Shown in pieces: positions 36,058-43,220 of a stretch of 64,000 nucleotides of DNA (positions are counted from its first letter, which is position 1; each line of letters starts with the position of its first letter). The notes below the pieces were generated by a model. It did no database searches, was not told where the DNA came from, and saw only the letters and a program-made list of their open reading frames with translations. Both the position numbers and the translations under genes were made by a program. The DNA comes from Puteibacter caeruleilacunae (GTDB taxonomy: Bacteria > Bacteroidota > Bacteroidia > Bacteroidales > Prolixibacteraceae): the NCBI GenBank assembly GCA_005217565.1, contig SJCO01000006.1:232388-296387 (forward strand), read 5' to 3'.

Positions 36058-36675
36058 ATGAAAACAGAAGATCAATATTTACAAGATTTAAAGGAGATAC
36101 GCACAATGATGGAGCGTTCATCTCGATTCCTGTCATTGAGTGGATGGTCAGGTGTATTTGCCGGATTATATGCCATTATTGGTGCAATTATAGCCTACTA
36201 TATTGTCTATATTCCAGGAACGTTTTTTGAATATAGAAGAGTCTATGTAAATGATCAGATAAAGGAGCTTGTTGTTATAGCATTTGCGGTTTTACTGCTT
36301 TCTATTGTTACAGGGTACTGGGCGACCTATATAAAGGCAAAGCGCCGTGGAGAAAAAGTATGGGGGGCGGGATCCAAGCAGATGTTGGTTAATATTGCCA
36401 TTCCTTTGGTTACCGGAGGTATTTTTTGTTTAGTCATGTTGATGCGTGGATACTATGGAATAGTAGCCCCTGCAATGCTCATCTTTTATGGTTTAGCACT
36501 CGTTAATGGAAGCAAATATACCTTGAATGAGCTCTTCTATCTAGGTATATTCGAAATCCTGCTAGGTTTAGTAGTAGCATTTTTACCTGGTTATGGATTA
36601 ATCTTCTGGACCATGGGATTTGGTATATTACACATCATTTATGGTTTATTAATGTATATTCGCCACGATAAATAA
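36058..36675 (+). CDS. Membrane protein of the creD operon, unknown function
   Basis: A 205-residue protein with an N-terminal cytosolic helix (MKTEDQYLQDLKEIRTMMERSSRF) and about six membrane helices grouped in pairs (about 22-45, 60-83, 105-150 and 160-200). I recognise it only as the conserved companion of a winged-helix regulator in Bacteroidota. The next gene starts eight bases after its stop. An operator-like dyad lies just ahead of the start codon. Confidence 0.75.
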   Translation: MKTEDQYLQDLKEIRTMMERSSRFLSLSGWSGVFAGLYAIIGAIIAYYIVYIPGTFFEYRRVYVNDQIKELVVIAFAVLLLSIVTGYWATYIKAKRRGEKVWGAGSKQMLVNIAIPLVTGGIFCLVMLMRGYYGIVAPAMLIFYGLALVNGSKYTLNELFYLGIFEILLGLVVAFLPGYGLIFWTMGFGILHIIYGLLMYIRHDK

Positions 36676-36683
36676 AATGAGTC

Positions 36684-36986
36684 GTGAAAGATAAATTACA
36701 ACATATCAATAAGGCTTTTGAAAGCAAGGTAAGGTTAGGGATCATGTCTGTGCTGATCACACAGCCTGAAGTGCCGTTTAAAACACTGAAGGAGATTCTT
36801 GGTCTTACCGATGGTAACTTGGCCAGTCACCTTAAAGCCTTGGAAAAACTGGAGTACATCCAGGTGAGTAAGACCTTTGTGGGGCGTAAGCCTCAGACGA
36901 CCTATCAGATCACTAAGCAAGGTGATGCTGACTTTAAGGCCCATATTCAGGCATTGGAGAATTTCCTGAATTCACAGCGACCTTAA
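36684..36986 (+). CDS. Winged-helix transcriptional regulator
   Basis: A 100-residue DNA-binding protein: KVRLGIMSVLITQPEVPFKTLKEILGLTDGNLASHLKALEKLEYIQVSKTFVGRKPQTTYQITKQG is a complete ArsR/HTH_34-type winged helix (about residues 14-80). No metal-binding cysteines are present. The start is GTG at 36684, because no in-frame ATG precedes the domain. It lies between a membrane protein gene and creD and probably represses both through the ACTTTG-N5-CAAAGT dyads. Confidence 0.85.
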   Translation: MKDKLQHINKAFESKVRLGIMSVLITQPEVPFKTLKEILGLTDGNLASHLKALEKLEYIQVSKTFVGRKPQTTYQITKQGDADFKAHIQALENFLNSQRP

Positions 36987-37004
36987 ATTTTTTTTTATCT
37001 GTAA

Positions 37005-37021
37005 ACTTTGAAATACAAAGT
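37005..37021 (+). promoter_or_regulatory. Operator-like dyad ACTTTG-N5-CAAAGT, copy 2
   Basis: Perfect arms at 37005-37010 and 37016-37021, 30 bases before creD. Identical arms and spacing to copy 1, and both are followed by a further CTTT. Confidence 0.6.
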
Positions 37022-37051
37022 ACTTTTTAAAATCTATTAACCTCAAATAAT

Positions 37052-38380
37052 ATGGAGAACAGACAAGGTTTTTTAGAATCGCATGGGATAACGTTTCATC
37101 AGAGTGTAACGTTTAAACTTTTCACTATTGGATTTCTTGTATTGCTATTATGGATTCCTTCTTCAATGATCTCTTCATTAGTAAGAGAACGCAGGGGAAC
37201 TCAAGTGGCAGCACGCAATGAAGTGATGAGTCGCTGGAGTGAGCAACAGACGGTAAGGGGGCCATTTCTTAGTATCCCTTTTAAAAAAGAAAGGATTGAT
37301 AAAGAAACCAAGGAGGTTTCATATGAGATACAAACGGCACACTTTCTTCCAAATGAACTAATGATATCAGGTGATGTAGAGCCACATACATTAAAGCGTA
37401 GTATTTATAAGATTATCGTTTACGAGAGTAAGCTAATGCTATCCGGACATTTTGATAAGCCTGATTTCTCACAATGGAACATTAAGCCTGAAAATATCTT
37501 GTGGGATAAAGCCCAGGTAAGTATCGGACTTTCTGATCCCCGAGGAATTCAAGAACAGGTAAAATTTACACTCGATGGGAAACAACAGGAGTTTGTCCCC
37601 GGATTAAATGAAGGCTTAGCAGGCAAGAAAGGAATACACTTGATTCAACCAATTGATCCAGAAAATTTCTCAGGAGAGTTTATTTGTGATTTAAGTGTGA
37701 AAGGATCGGAGAGTTTAATGTTTGCTCCAATCGGAAAAACTACTACTTGTGAGCTGAAGTCTCCCTGGAAATCTCCTAGTTTTGTTGGTGCTTTCACTAC
37801 AACCGATCGTCAGATTGATGAATCAGGCTTTAATGCAAAATGGAAAATTCTACATTTTAATCGCGACTTCCCACAACAATGGAGAGGAGACGACTATAGT
37901 CCGCGGAACAATGATTTCGGGGTTAATCTAATTGTTACAGCAGATGATTACCAGAAAAATATTCGTAGTTCGAAATATGCAATACTCATTATTTTGCTCA
38001 CGTTTCTGACCTTCTTTATGAGTGAAGTACTGGATAAAAATCGCATCCACCCATTACAATATATCATGGTCGGTCTGGCTGTTGTTATCTTCTATCTCCT
38101 ACTATTGTCTCTGTCGGAACATGCAGGCTTTAATCTGGCTTATCTGTTGTCGTGCTTCGCGGTGGTAGTGTTAATATTTTTCTACTCTAAGGCATTCTTA
38201 TCCAAAGTGAGAACTGCATTTATTTTAGCCGGATTACAGTGTGTTGTGTTTGGATTTATTTATGTGTTGTTGCAGATGGAAGACTACGCCTTGTTGATGG
38301 GAAGTATTGGTATGTTCAGTATCCTTTCTGTGATCATGATTTTCACAAGGAAAATGGATTGGTATAAAATAGGAAAGTAA
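37052..38380 (+). CDS. creD: Inner-membrane protein CreD
   Basis: A 442-residue membrane protein of the CreD family. It has one N-terminal membrane helix (about 24-46), a large periplasmic domain beginning ERRGTQVAARNEVMSRWSEQQTVRGPFLSIPF, and about six C-terminal helices (about 310-440, starting KYAILIILLTFLTFFMSEVLDKNRIHPLQYIMVGLAV). In E. coli creD belongs to the CreBC regulon and affects colicin E2 tolerance and envelope state. No creBC genes are here; control seems to be by the winged-helix protein. A small membrane protein gene follows after 21 bases. Confidence 0.92.
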   Translation: MENRQGFLESHGITFHQSVTFKLFTIGFLVLLLWIPSSMISSLVRERRGTQVAARNEVMSRWSEQQTVRGPFLSIPFKKERIDKETKEVSYEIQTAHFLPNELMISGDVEPHTLKRSIYKIIVYESKLMLSGHFDKPDFSQWNIKPENILWDKAQVSIGLSDPRGIQEQVKFTLDGKQQEFVPGLNEGLAGKKGIHLIQPIDPENFSGEFICDLSVKGSESLMFAPIGKTTTCELKSPWKSPSFVGAFTTTDRQIDESGFNAKWKILHFNRDFPQQWRGDDYSPRNNDFGVNLIVTADDYQKNIRSSKYAILIILLTFLTFFMSEVLDKNRIHPLQYIMVGLAVVIFYLLLLSLSEHAGFNLAYLLSCFAVVVLIFFYSKAFLSKVRTAFILAGLQCVVFGFIYVLLQMEDYALLMGSIGMFSILSVIMIFTRKMDWYKIGK

Positions 38381-38401
38381 AGACTTATAAATAAGAATAA
38401 G

Positions 38402-38617
38402 ATGAAACGAAATGTATTGGTTATTGTTTGGTTTGTATTGGCTCTTGTGTGCTATGCAATTTATAGAATCTATGGCGTTGAAGTGCAAGAAGATGGTACA
38501 TTGCAGGAATTATTTGTAATGATCCCTTTGGCTTATTTGTTTGTGATGGTAGGCGCGGTTACACTTGTCATTCGAGTTATTCACAGTAGAGGTGCTCGAA
38601 CAATTACATCAGATTAG
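38402..38617 (+). CDS. Small two-helix membrane protein
   Basis: A 71-residue product with two membrane helices (about 4-21 and 36-57) and a short charged linker (EVQEDGTLQE). Unknown family. It is the last gene of the creD operon, directly ahead of a strong terminator, which supports it as a real gene. Confidence 0.65.
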   Translation: MKRNVLVIVWFVLALVCYAIYRIYGVEVQEDGTLQELFVMIPLAYLFVMVGAVTLVIRVIHSRGARTITSD

Positions 38618-38644
38618 TCATTAAATTTTCAAAAGCAAAGTACG

Positions 38645-38683
38645 AGACCGCAATTGACATCCGTTTGTTGCGGTCTTATTTTT
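38645..38683 (+). terminator. creD operon terminator
   Basis: AGACCGCAA (38645-38653) pairs with TTGCGGTCT (38668-38676), followed by TATTTTTTT. Confidence 0.88.
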
Positions 38684-38690
38684 TTAATAT

Positions 38691-38771
38691 TGCACTCTTA
38701 GAGAGCATAAATCGATCTAAAATGCACTCAAGGAGAGCAAAAAAGAGCTTTAATTGCACTATTTGAGAGCA
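38691..38771. repeat. Three 17-base dyad repeats with exact 32-base period
   Basis: Copies at 38691-38707 (TGCACTCTTAGAGAGCA), 38723-38739 (TGCACTCAAGGAGAGCA) and 38755-38771 (TGCACTATTTGAGAGCA). The ends TGCACT and GAGAGCA are constant; the 15-base spacers differ. Each copy is an imperfect inverted repeat (TGCxCTC / GAGxGCA). The third copy runs straight into the ATPase remnant. Confidence 0.85.
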
Positions 38772-39059
38772 AAAATTTACCTTGACAATAGTAATCTGGC
38801 CTATACTCTTGTTGATGAAGTTGCGAATACTGGAATTATTAGGGAGACATTTTTTATAAACCAACTTCGAGTAAAATACATTATAGCAGAATCTACAGTT
38901 TCTGATTTTGTGGTGGAGGATATGACTTTTGAGGTTGGCGGCAAAAATAAAACGCAAAGACAAATACGTAATGTATCCGATTCTTATGTTGTTAAAGATG
39001 ATATTGAAAATGGCTTTGGTAACGTCATTCCACTTTGGCAGTTTGGTATGATGTACTAA
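38754..39059 (+). pseudogene. C-terminal remnant of an AAA-family ATPase
   Basis: The 101-codon frame matches, by recall, the last quarter of the ~390-residue AAA ATPases (DUF4143-linked) common in Bacteroidota: KIYLDNSNLAYTL, GIIRETFFINQL, FEVGGKNKTQRQIRNVSDSYVVKDDIENGFGNVIPLWQFGM. The ATP-binding half (Walker A and B) is absent, and no ATG opens the frame. The similarity begins at about 38772, exactly where the third 17-base repeat ends. I read it as a decayed gene whose 5' part has been lost, with its natural 3' end kept. Confidence 0.75.
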
Positions 39060-39103
39060 ATCAATATCAGCTGTTCTATTTAATTTCTAAAGAAGAGAAT
39101 ATT

Positions 39104-39694
39104 CTAGACAAACACTCTCTTCTTTGGATTAAATATATCCTCCATTTCGGGAGGAAGATCCACATGTTCGGTAAAGAAATCATCCATGATTTCCTGAGTC
39201 TCCTTTGATAATAGTTCGCTTAATTCATCCACTACCTCTCCAGATATCATATAAGGTAGGTCGTGAAAAAGCATATGTGGGCCGGCACAAATTGCACTGA
39301 CTTTAAAATCGTCTAATTCCTCAATGTTTTTTTGAGTAACAATACAATGTTGCAACCAAATGTTCACCTCAAACAATTTGTGCTTCTTTAAAGTCTCAGT
39401 GCGAGCTTTCATGTCCACCTTTTCAATGAAATACTTTTGCAGTGTTGCCTGTGATTTTTTCGATAATTGCTGTCGAAACTTCATGGCACAATCCCAGCAA
39501 ATGACCAGTTCATAGTCTAGCATTCGCTTGCCTGTTTTAATATCTTGTCGGTAGTGTTTTTCAATGAAATAAGTTTCTTCACTCTCGATTAACTCTCTGT
39601 CACAAACTTTACAGTGTTTGAATGGAGTTGTTTTGCCTTCCGGATAAAAAATATCGGGGATAGGGATAAAATCGTTAACTACTATGTTCGCCAT
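39104..39694 (-). CDS. Hypothetical protein with two CxxC pairs
   Basis: Unrecognised, 196 residues from the ATG at 39694 (an ATG five codons earlier is less likely). Two CxxC pairs, C28/C31 (FKHCKVCDREL) and C66/C69 (VICWDCAMKF), separated by ~35 residues could bind one zinc ion. The C-terminal half is acidic (SELLSKETQEIMDDFFTEHVDLPPEMEDIFNP). No membrane segments. It lies downstream of the higBA pair in the same direction, 67 bases from higA; a functional link is not evident. Confidence 0.65.
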   Translation of the reverse strand: MANIVVNDFIPIPDIFYPEGKTTPFKHCKVCDRELIESEETYFIEKHYRQDIKTGKRMLDYELVICWDCAMKFRQQLSKKSQATLQKYFIEKVDMKARTETLKKHKLFEVNIWLQHCIVTQKNIEELDDFKVSAICAGPHMLFHDLPYMISGEVVDELSELLSKETQEIMDDFFTEHVDLPPEMEDIFNPKKRVFV

Positions 39695-39761
39695 TGCCTT
39701 CACTTTCAAAAATCCTCATCTCAAAGATAAGATTTTCAGTGAAAGAACGATAGTGTTATAG

Positions 39762-40313
39762 TTAAGCCCATTCAATTTTTTTCAATTTTAATTTAGGCTT
39801 ATTCAATTTACGGATTGACTCTTTAATTTTGATGCTGGTCTCATCTTGAAGATAGATTGGGATTAGTGTTTTTAAACTGATTCCAAAGATGCGATGAATA
39901 ATAACCAGATCTTTCATGGTAAACTGTGAAATGCCATTCATTAATTCGCTCATGTATGACTTAGGATGTCCTAAAAGAATACCTAAATCTTGTTGGTTCA
40001 TGTCGAAATCCTTGAGTTTTTTGCGGATGGTTTCTTTGCGTTTGTTGATGAATTGTTGTTCAAAGTTAATGATTTTTTCAGCTTTATCTGACTCGACAAT
40101 TTGTTCGTCAGATATACTCTGTAAATCGGACCAATTGCTATTTTCGTATGCTTTGATTAGTTTGCGTAGTTTCTGTCGGAAAGGTTTAAGTGTTGGATCA
40201 TCCTTGATCATTAAGCGAAGTTTTCTTTCCAACAGAGATGCTTTTTGAAGATCATACTCATTCTCCAGCCTGTCTATGTGTTCAATTTCCTTTATTTCAA
40301 TCAAATCTCTCAT
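39762..40313 (-). CDS. higA: HigA-type XRE antitoxin
   Basis: A 183-residue protein with a C-terminal Cro/CI helix-turn-helix (about 105-155: FDMNQQDLGILLGHPKSYMSELMNGISQFTMKDLVIIHRIFGI) and a long helical N-terminus. It is encoded directly after a HigB toxin on the same strand, the reversed toxin-first order typical of hig modules. The ATG at 40313 follows the toxin stop by 11 bases; a TTG at 40334 overlapping the toxin is an alternative. It probably neutralises the toxin and represses the operon. Confidence 0.85.
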   Translation of the reverse strand: MRDLIEIKEIEHIDRLENEYDLQKASLLERKLRLMIKDDPTLKPFRQKLRKLIKAYENSNWSDLQSISDEQIVESDKAEKIINFEQQFINKRKETIRKKLKDFDMNQQDLGILLGHPKSYMSELMNGISQFTMKDLVIIHRIFGISLKTLIPIYLQDETSIKIKESIRKLNKPKLKLKKIEWA

Positions 40314-40324
40314 TACATCTACTT

Positions 40325-40666
40325 TTATATCCAACTATTGTCTTTCAACCACTTCTTAATGACATTTCGGTTGTTCTTAAAGGTCAACTCATATTCATCA
40401 TGACTTCCAGCCCAAACGATTGATACTTCTTCATCTTCATCAAATTCGATTAAGATGAGGGTTCTGTGAATATTTATATTAAAAAAATAAAATTCACCGC
40501 CATACACACAATCTGCATCAGGCCTGATGTTTATCAAATCATGAGGTGTTTTCCAGTGATTTAACTCTATATCTTTAATGAGTTGATCTATGGCCCTCAT
40601 AAGTTTGGTGTTTCCTCGGTTCTTTCGAATAAGTTTTTTTAATATGAATTTGTTAGTAATGTTCAA
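40325..40666 (-). CDS. higB: HigB-type mRNA interferase toxin
   Basis: RelE/ParE-superfamily ribosome-dependent endoribonuclease. Family signatures are the ELNHWKTPHDL block (about 35-45), the YFFNINIHRTLILIEF strand pair and WAGSHDEYE near the C-terminus. The start chosen is a TTG giving (M)NITNKFILKKL, because this matches the short N-terminus of HigB proteins and lies just downstream of a TACCTTTG box. That gives 113 residues. A longer frame reaches a TTG at 40726 upstream of the promoter and is less likely. Confidence 0.82.
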   Translation of the reverse strand: MNITNKFILKKLIRKNRGNTKLMRAIDQLIKDIELNHWKTPHDLINIRPDADCVYGGEFYFFNINIHRTLILIEFDEDEEVSIVWAGSHDEYELTFKNNRNVIKKWLKDNSWI

Positions 40667-40690
40667 CTTGTCAGGCTTCGGTATATACGA

Positions 40691-40698
40691 CAAAGGTA
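40691..40698 (-). promoter_or_regulatory. Probable higBA -7 box
   Basis: The minus strand reads TACCTTTG, an exact TAnnTTTG, about 25 bases before the chosen higB TTG. No -33 element at ideal spacing. Confidence 0.45.
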
Positions 40699-40888
40699 AT
40701 AAAAAGTTCTGAAAAAATAAGAACAAATATTTCTCCTCCTGTGCTGAATATTTCCCACTAGTTTAATCTAATGGTTGTTTTACATAGGCAATTATTTTAG
40801 TTGTTAACTCTTATTGTTTATTTCGCATAGGGATGTAGAATCCCTTGTCAATGTGCCTTTTGGATATTTCGTTTATGCATGTGACGCA

Positions 40889-40912
40889 GTTATTAACAAG
40901 ATTGTTAATAAC
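40889..40912. repeat. Perfect 11-base inverted repeat downstream of the GH92 operon
   Basis: GTTATTAACAA (40889-40899) and TTGTTAATAAC (40902-40912) with a two-base centre. It lies 31 bases past the stop of the second GH92 gene. A related set occurs at 61410-61460. Confidence 0.7.
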
Positions 40913-40942
40913 TATAGCTGTTGTTCATATGTTGGTTTGATA

Positions 40943-43189
40943 TTACCTTACATATACCTTGTGAGGTATACTGTCCATCTCAAACTCCAGTACTTTGGCG
41001 TTGACAAAATCACTGTGCTTTAAAAATGGTTTTTCAAGTTTACGTCCGTCAATGGATACTGATTTAACGTATCGGTTTTTTGCTGATAGCTTAGGAGCTT
41101 TAATGGTAAATACTTTCTCTCCTTTTCCCGGGAAATTGGTCTTTAGCTCAATGTGTTTAAATAATGGTTTGCCTAGAGCATAAACATCGCTGCCAGGAGT
41201 AACAGAATAAAAACCCATGGCACTGAGAATATACCAAGCCGACATTTGACCGCAGTCGTCATTCCCACATAATCCTACAGGTGAGTTTTGATATTTGGTT
41301 TTAAGAATTTCATCAATCAATTCTTGTGTCTTATGATTTTGTCCAATGTAATTGTACAGATAAGGATAGTGATGCCCCGGCTCATTGTCGTGGCGATAAT
41401 GTCCTTTCTCGAAATTCTCGTTCAGTTTCTGCAAGAAAATATCTTTGCCTCCTATTGTTCGAACCAATCCGTCGATATCCTGCATGGCACAGAAAAAGTA
41501 GGTCCAGTAGCTGCCTTCTGTGAACGGTCGGTTAGTGCGATCAGATACTTTTTCTGTAAAAGTACCATCGGAGCGGCGTGGATGCATAAAGCCAGATTCA
41601 GGATTGAATACATTCTTGTAATTTTTACTCCTTGAAAGGAATAATTCATAATCTTCTCTTTTTTCTAAGGCCTTTGCCATTTGTGCTACACAGAAATCAT
41701 CATAGGCAAATTCCAGAGTGCGGGAGACTGATTCAGAAGTCTTGTCAACGGGAACATATCCCAGTTGCTTATACCAGGTAAGTCCGGCTCTCCCTTCGTA
41801 GGAGCTCCAGGGTGCACGATCTCTCCATGTTTTGTCTTCATCTCCATCAGGAGGAGTCATGGCATTTTTGTACATGGCTTCATAAGCCGTTTGGGCATCG
41901 AAATCTCGAAATCCTTTCACATAGGCATCCGCAAGAATAGCATCAGCATGTGAACCAATCATGATGTTGGAATAGGTAGGATTGGGCCACTTGGGTAACC
42001 AGCCTCCCTCTTTATACATATTCACCAACGATTGCATCATTGGAGAAACGTGTTCAGGAGCAATGAACATCAATAGGGGATGCAATGCTCTGAAAGTATC
42101 CCAGAGTGAATAGTCATTGTAAGCCACCCCAGTGTGTATCTTATCGTCAAAGGCACTGTAATAACAACCGTATTCTGAGAAGATTCTAGGGTACAGCAAT
42201 GAATGATACATCGCTGTGTAGAAAATCGTTTTGTTATCATCATTTGAGTTATCAACCATTATTGTTGATAACTGTTCATTCCATTTCTGCTTTCCGGTCT
42301 CAATTAATCCTTTGAAATCCCAGTCTGGTGCCTCTTTATTCAGATTATCAAGGGCTTGCTTTATACTGATAAACGATGTTGATATCTTCACCATTACCTG
42401 TTTACAAGCCTGAAATGTGACGTATCCTCCCACTTGATCTCCCTGGTTCTCTTTGGAATATTTAACCACATCATAGTTATCATCCTGCCTCTGATAGGTG
42501 CCATATGACTTAAAATCAGTATCGAATTGTATAACAAAATAACCTTTAAAGTTCTTTAGATCGGGGCCCATTTTTTTACCACTTATTTCATTGTGATGGT
42601 CAGAATTGTAACCAATGATCTGGCGTTTTTCGGGTATGATTTTCAGGTAACCATTATAGTTTTTTGTACGACTGGCTTCGATGGAAATTGATGCCTCCTT
42701 GTCTTCTGGAAAGTTAAATTTGAACATGCCACAACGCACAGACGAGGTCATTTCTGCTTTTATGGTGTCATTGAGGTTGTTCATTGTTACGTTGTAATAG
42801 TGGGGATGTGTTTCCTCATCTTCATGAGAAAAAATCATACTTCTATTGGCAGCGCTAAATTGAGGCTCGCCAACCTGAGGCATGATTGATATATAACCAT
42901 AATCTCCCATCCATACAGCTGGTTGGTGAGATCCTATGAAGCCAATAATTTTTTTATCATCATAGTGATAGGCACTCTTGCTGATCTTATTCTCTCTGGT
43001 CATAGCCGTCCATTGGGTCATTCCAAAAGGACGAGTCACCACTGGTACTGTTCCTCCGTATTCTGTAACATGGTGACCGCTTGTGCCAATGTATGGATTG
43101 ACATAGTCGACTGGTGATTGCTGAGCCTGAGCAATGAAGCCCAGACTCAGTATTAATAGAAATCCGCAAATGTACTTGGTTATGGTCAT
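40943..43189 (-). CDS. GH92 alpha-mannosidase, secreted
   Basis: Calcium-dependent inverting exo-alpha-mannosidase of 748 residues with a signal peptide (ending GFIAQAQ). An N-terminal beta-sandwich (PVDYVNPYIGTSGHHVTEYGGTVPVVTRPFGMTQW) precedes the (alpha/alpha)6 barrel, with YSLWDTFRALHPL, the GGWLPKWPN stretch and NDDCGQMSAWYILSAMGFYSVTPGS (about residue 643), which holds the family's acidic catalytic region. Linkage preference cannot be read. It is the second gene of a pair of GH92 genes, 31 bases apart. Confidence 0.92.
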   Translation of the reverse strand: MTITKYICGFLLILSLGFIAQAQQSPVDYVNPYIGTSGHHVTEYGGTVPVVTRPFGMTQWTAMTRENKISKSAYHYDDKKIIGFIGSHQPAVWMGDYGYISIMPQVGEPQFSAANRSMIFSHEDEETHPHYYNVTMNNLNDTIKAEMTSSVRCGMFKFNFPEDKEASISIEASRTKNYNGYLKIIPEKRQIIGYNSDHHNEISGKKMGPDLKNFKGYFVIQFDTDFKSYGTYQRQDDNYDVVKYSKENQGDQVGGYVTFQACKQVMVKISTSFISIKQALDNLNKEAPDWDFKGLIETGKQKWNEQLSTIMVDNSNDDNKTIFYTAMYHSLLYPRIFSEYGCYYSAFDDKIHTGVAYNDYSLWDTFRALHPLLMFIAPEHVSPMMQSLVNMYKEGGWLPKWPNPTYSNIMIGSHADAILADAYVKGFRDFDAQTAYEAMYKNAMTPPDGDEDKTWRDRAPWSSYEGRAGLTWYKQLGYVPVDKTSESVSRTLEFAYDDFCVAQMAKALEKREDYELFLSRSKNYKNVFNPESGFMHPRRSDGTFTEKVSDRTNRPFTEGSYWTYFFCAMQDIDGLVRTIGGKDIFLQKLNENFEKGHYRHDNEPGHHYPYLYNYIGQNHKTQELIDEILKTKYQNSPVGLCGNDDCGQMSAWYILSAMGFYSVTPGSDVYALGKPLFKHIELKTNFPGKGEKVFTIKAPKLSAKNRYVKSVSIDGRKLEKPFLKHSDFVNAKVLEFEMDSIPHKVYVR

Positions 43190-43220
43190 GATAGTTTAGG
43201 TTTGTGGTTATGGTGTTGTA

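Noticed and set aside
40829-40845. Small hairpin AGGGAT-N5-ATCCCT downstream of the GH92 genes
   Set aside because: There is no T run on either side and it lies far from the gene end, so a terminator call is not supported.
42247-42273. Perfect 10-base inverted repeat (AGTTATCAAC / GTTGATAACT) inside the first GH92 gene
   Set aside because: It lies in well-conserved coding sequence and is only loosely like the intergenic dyads; chance cannot be excluded.
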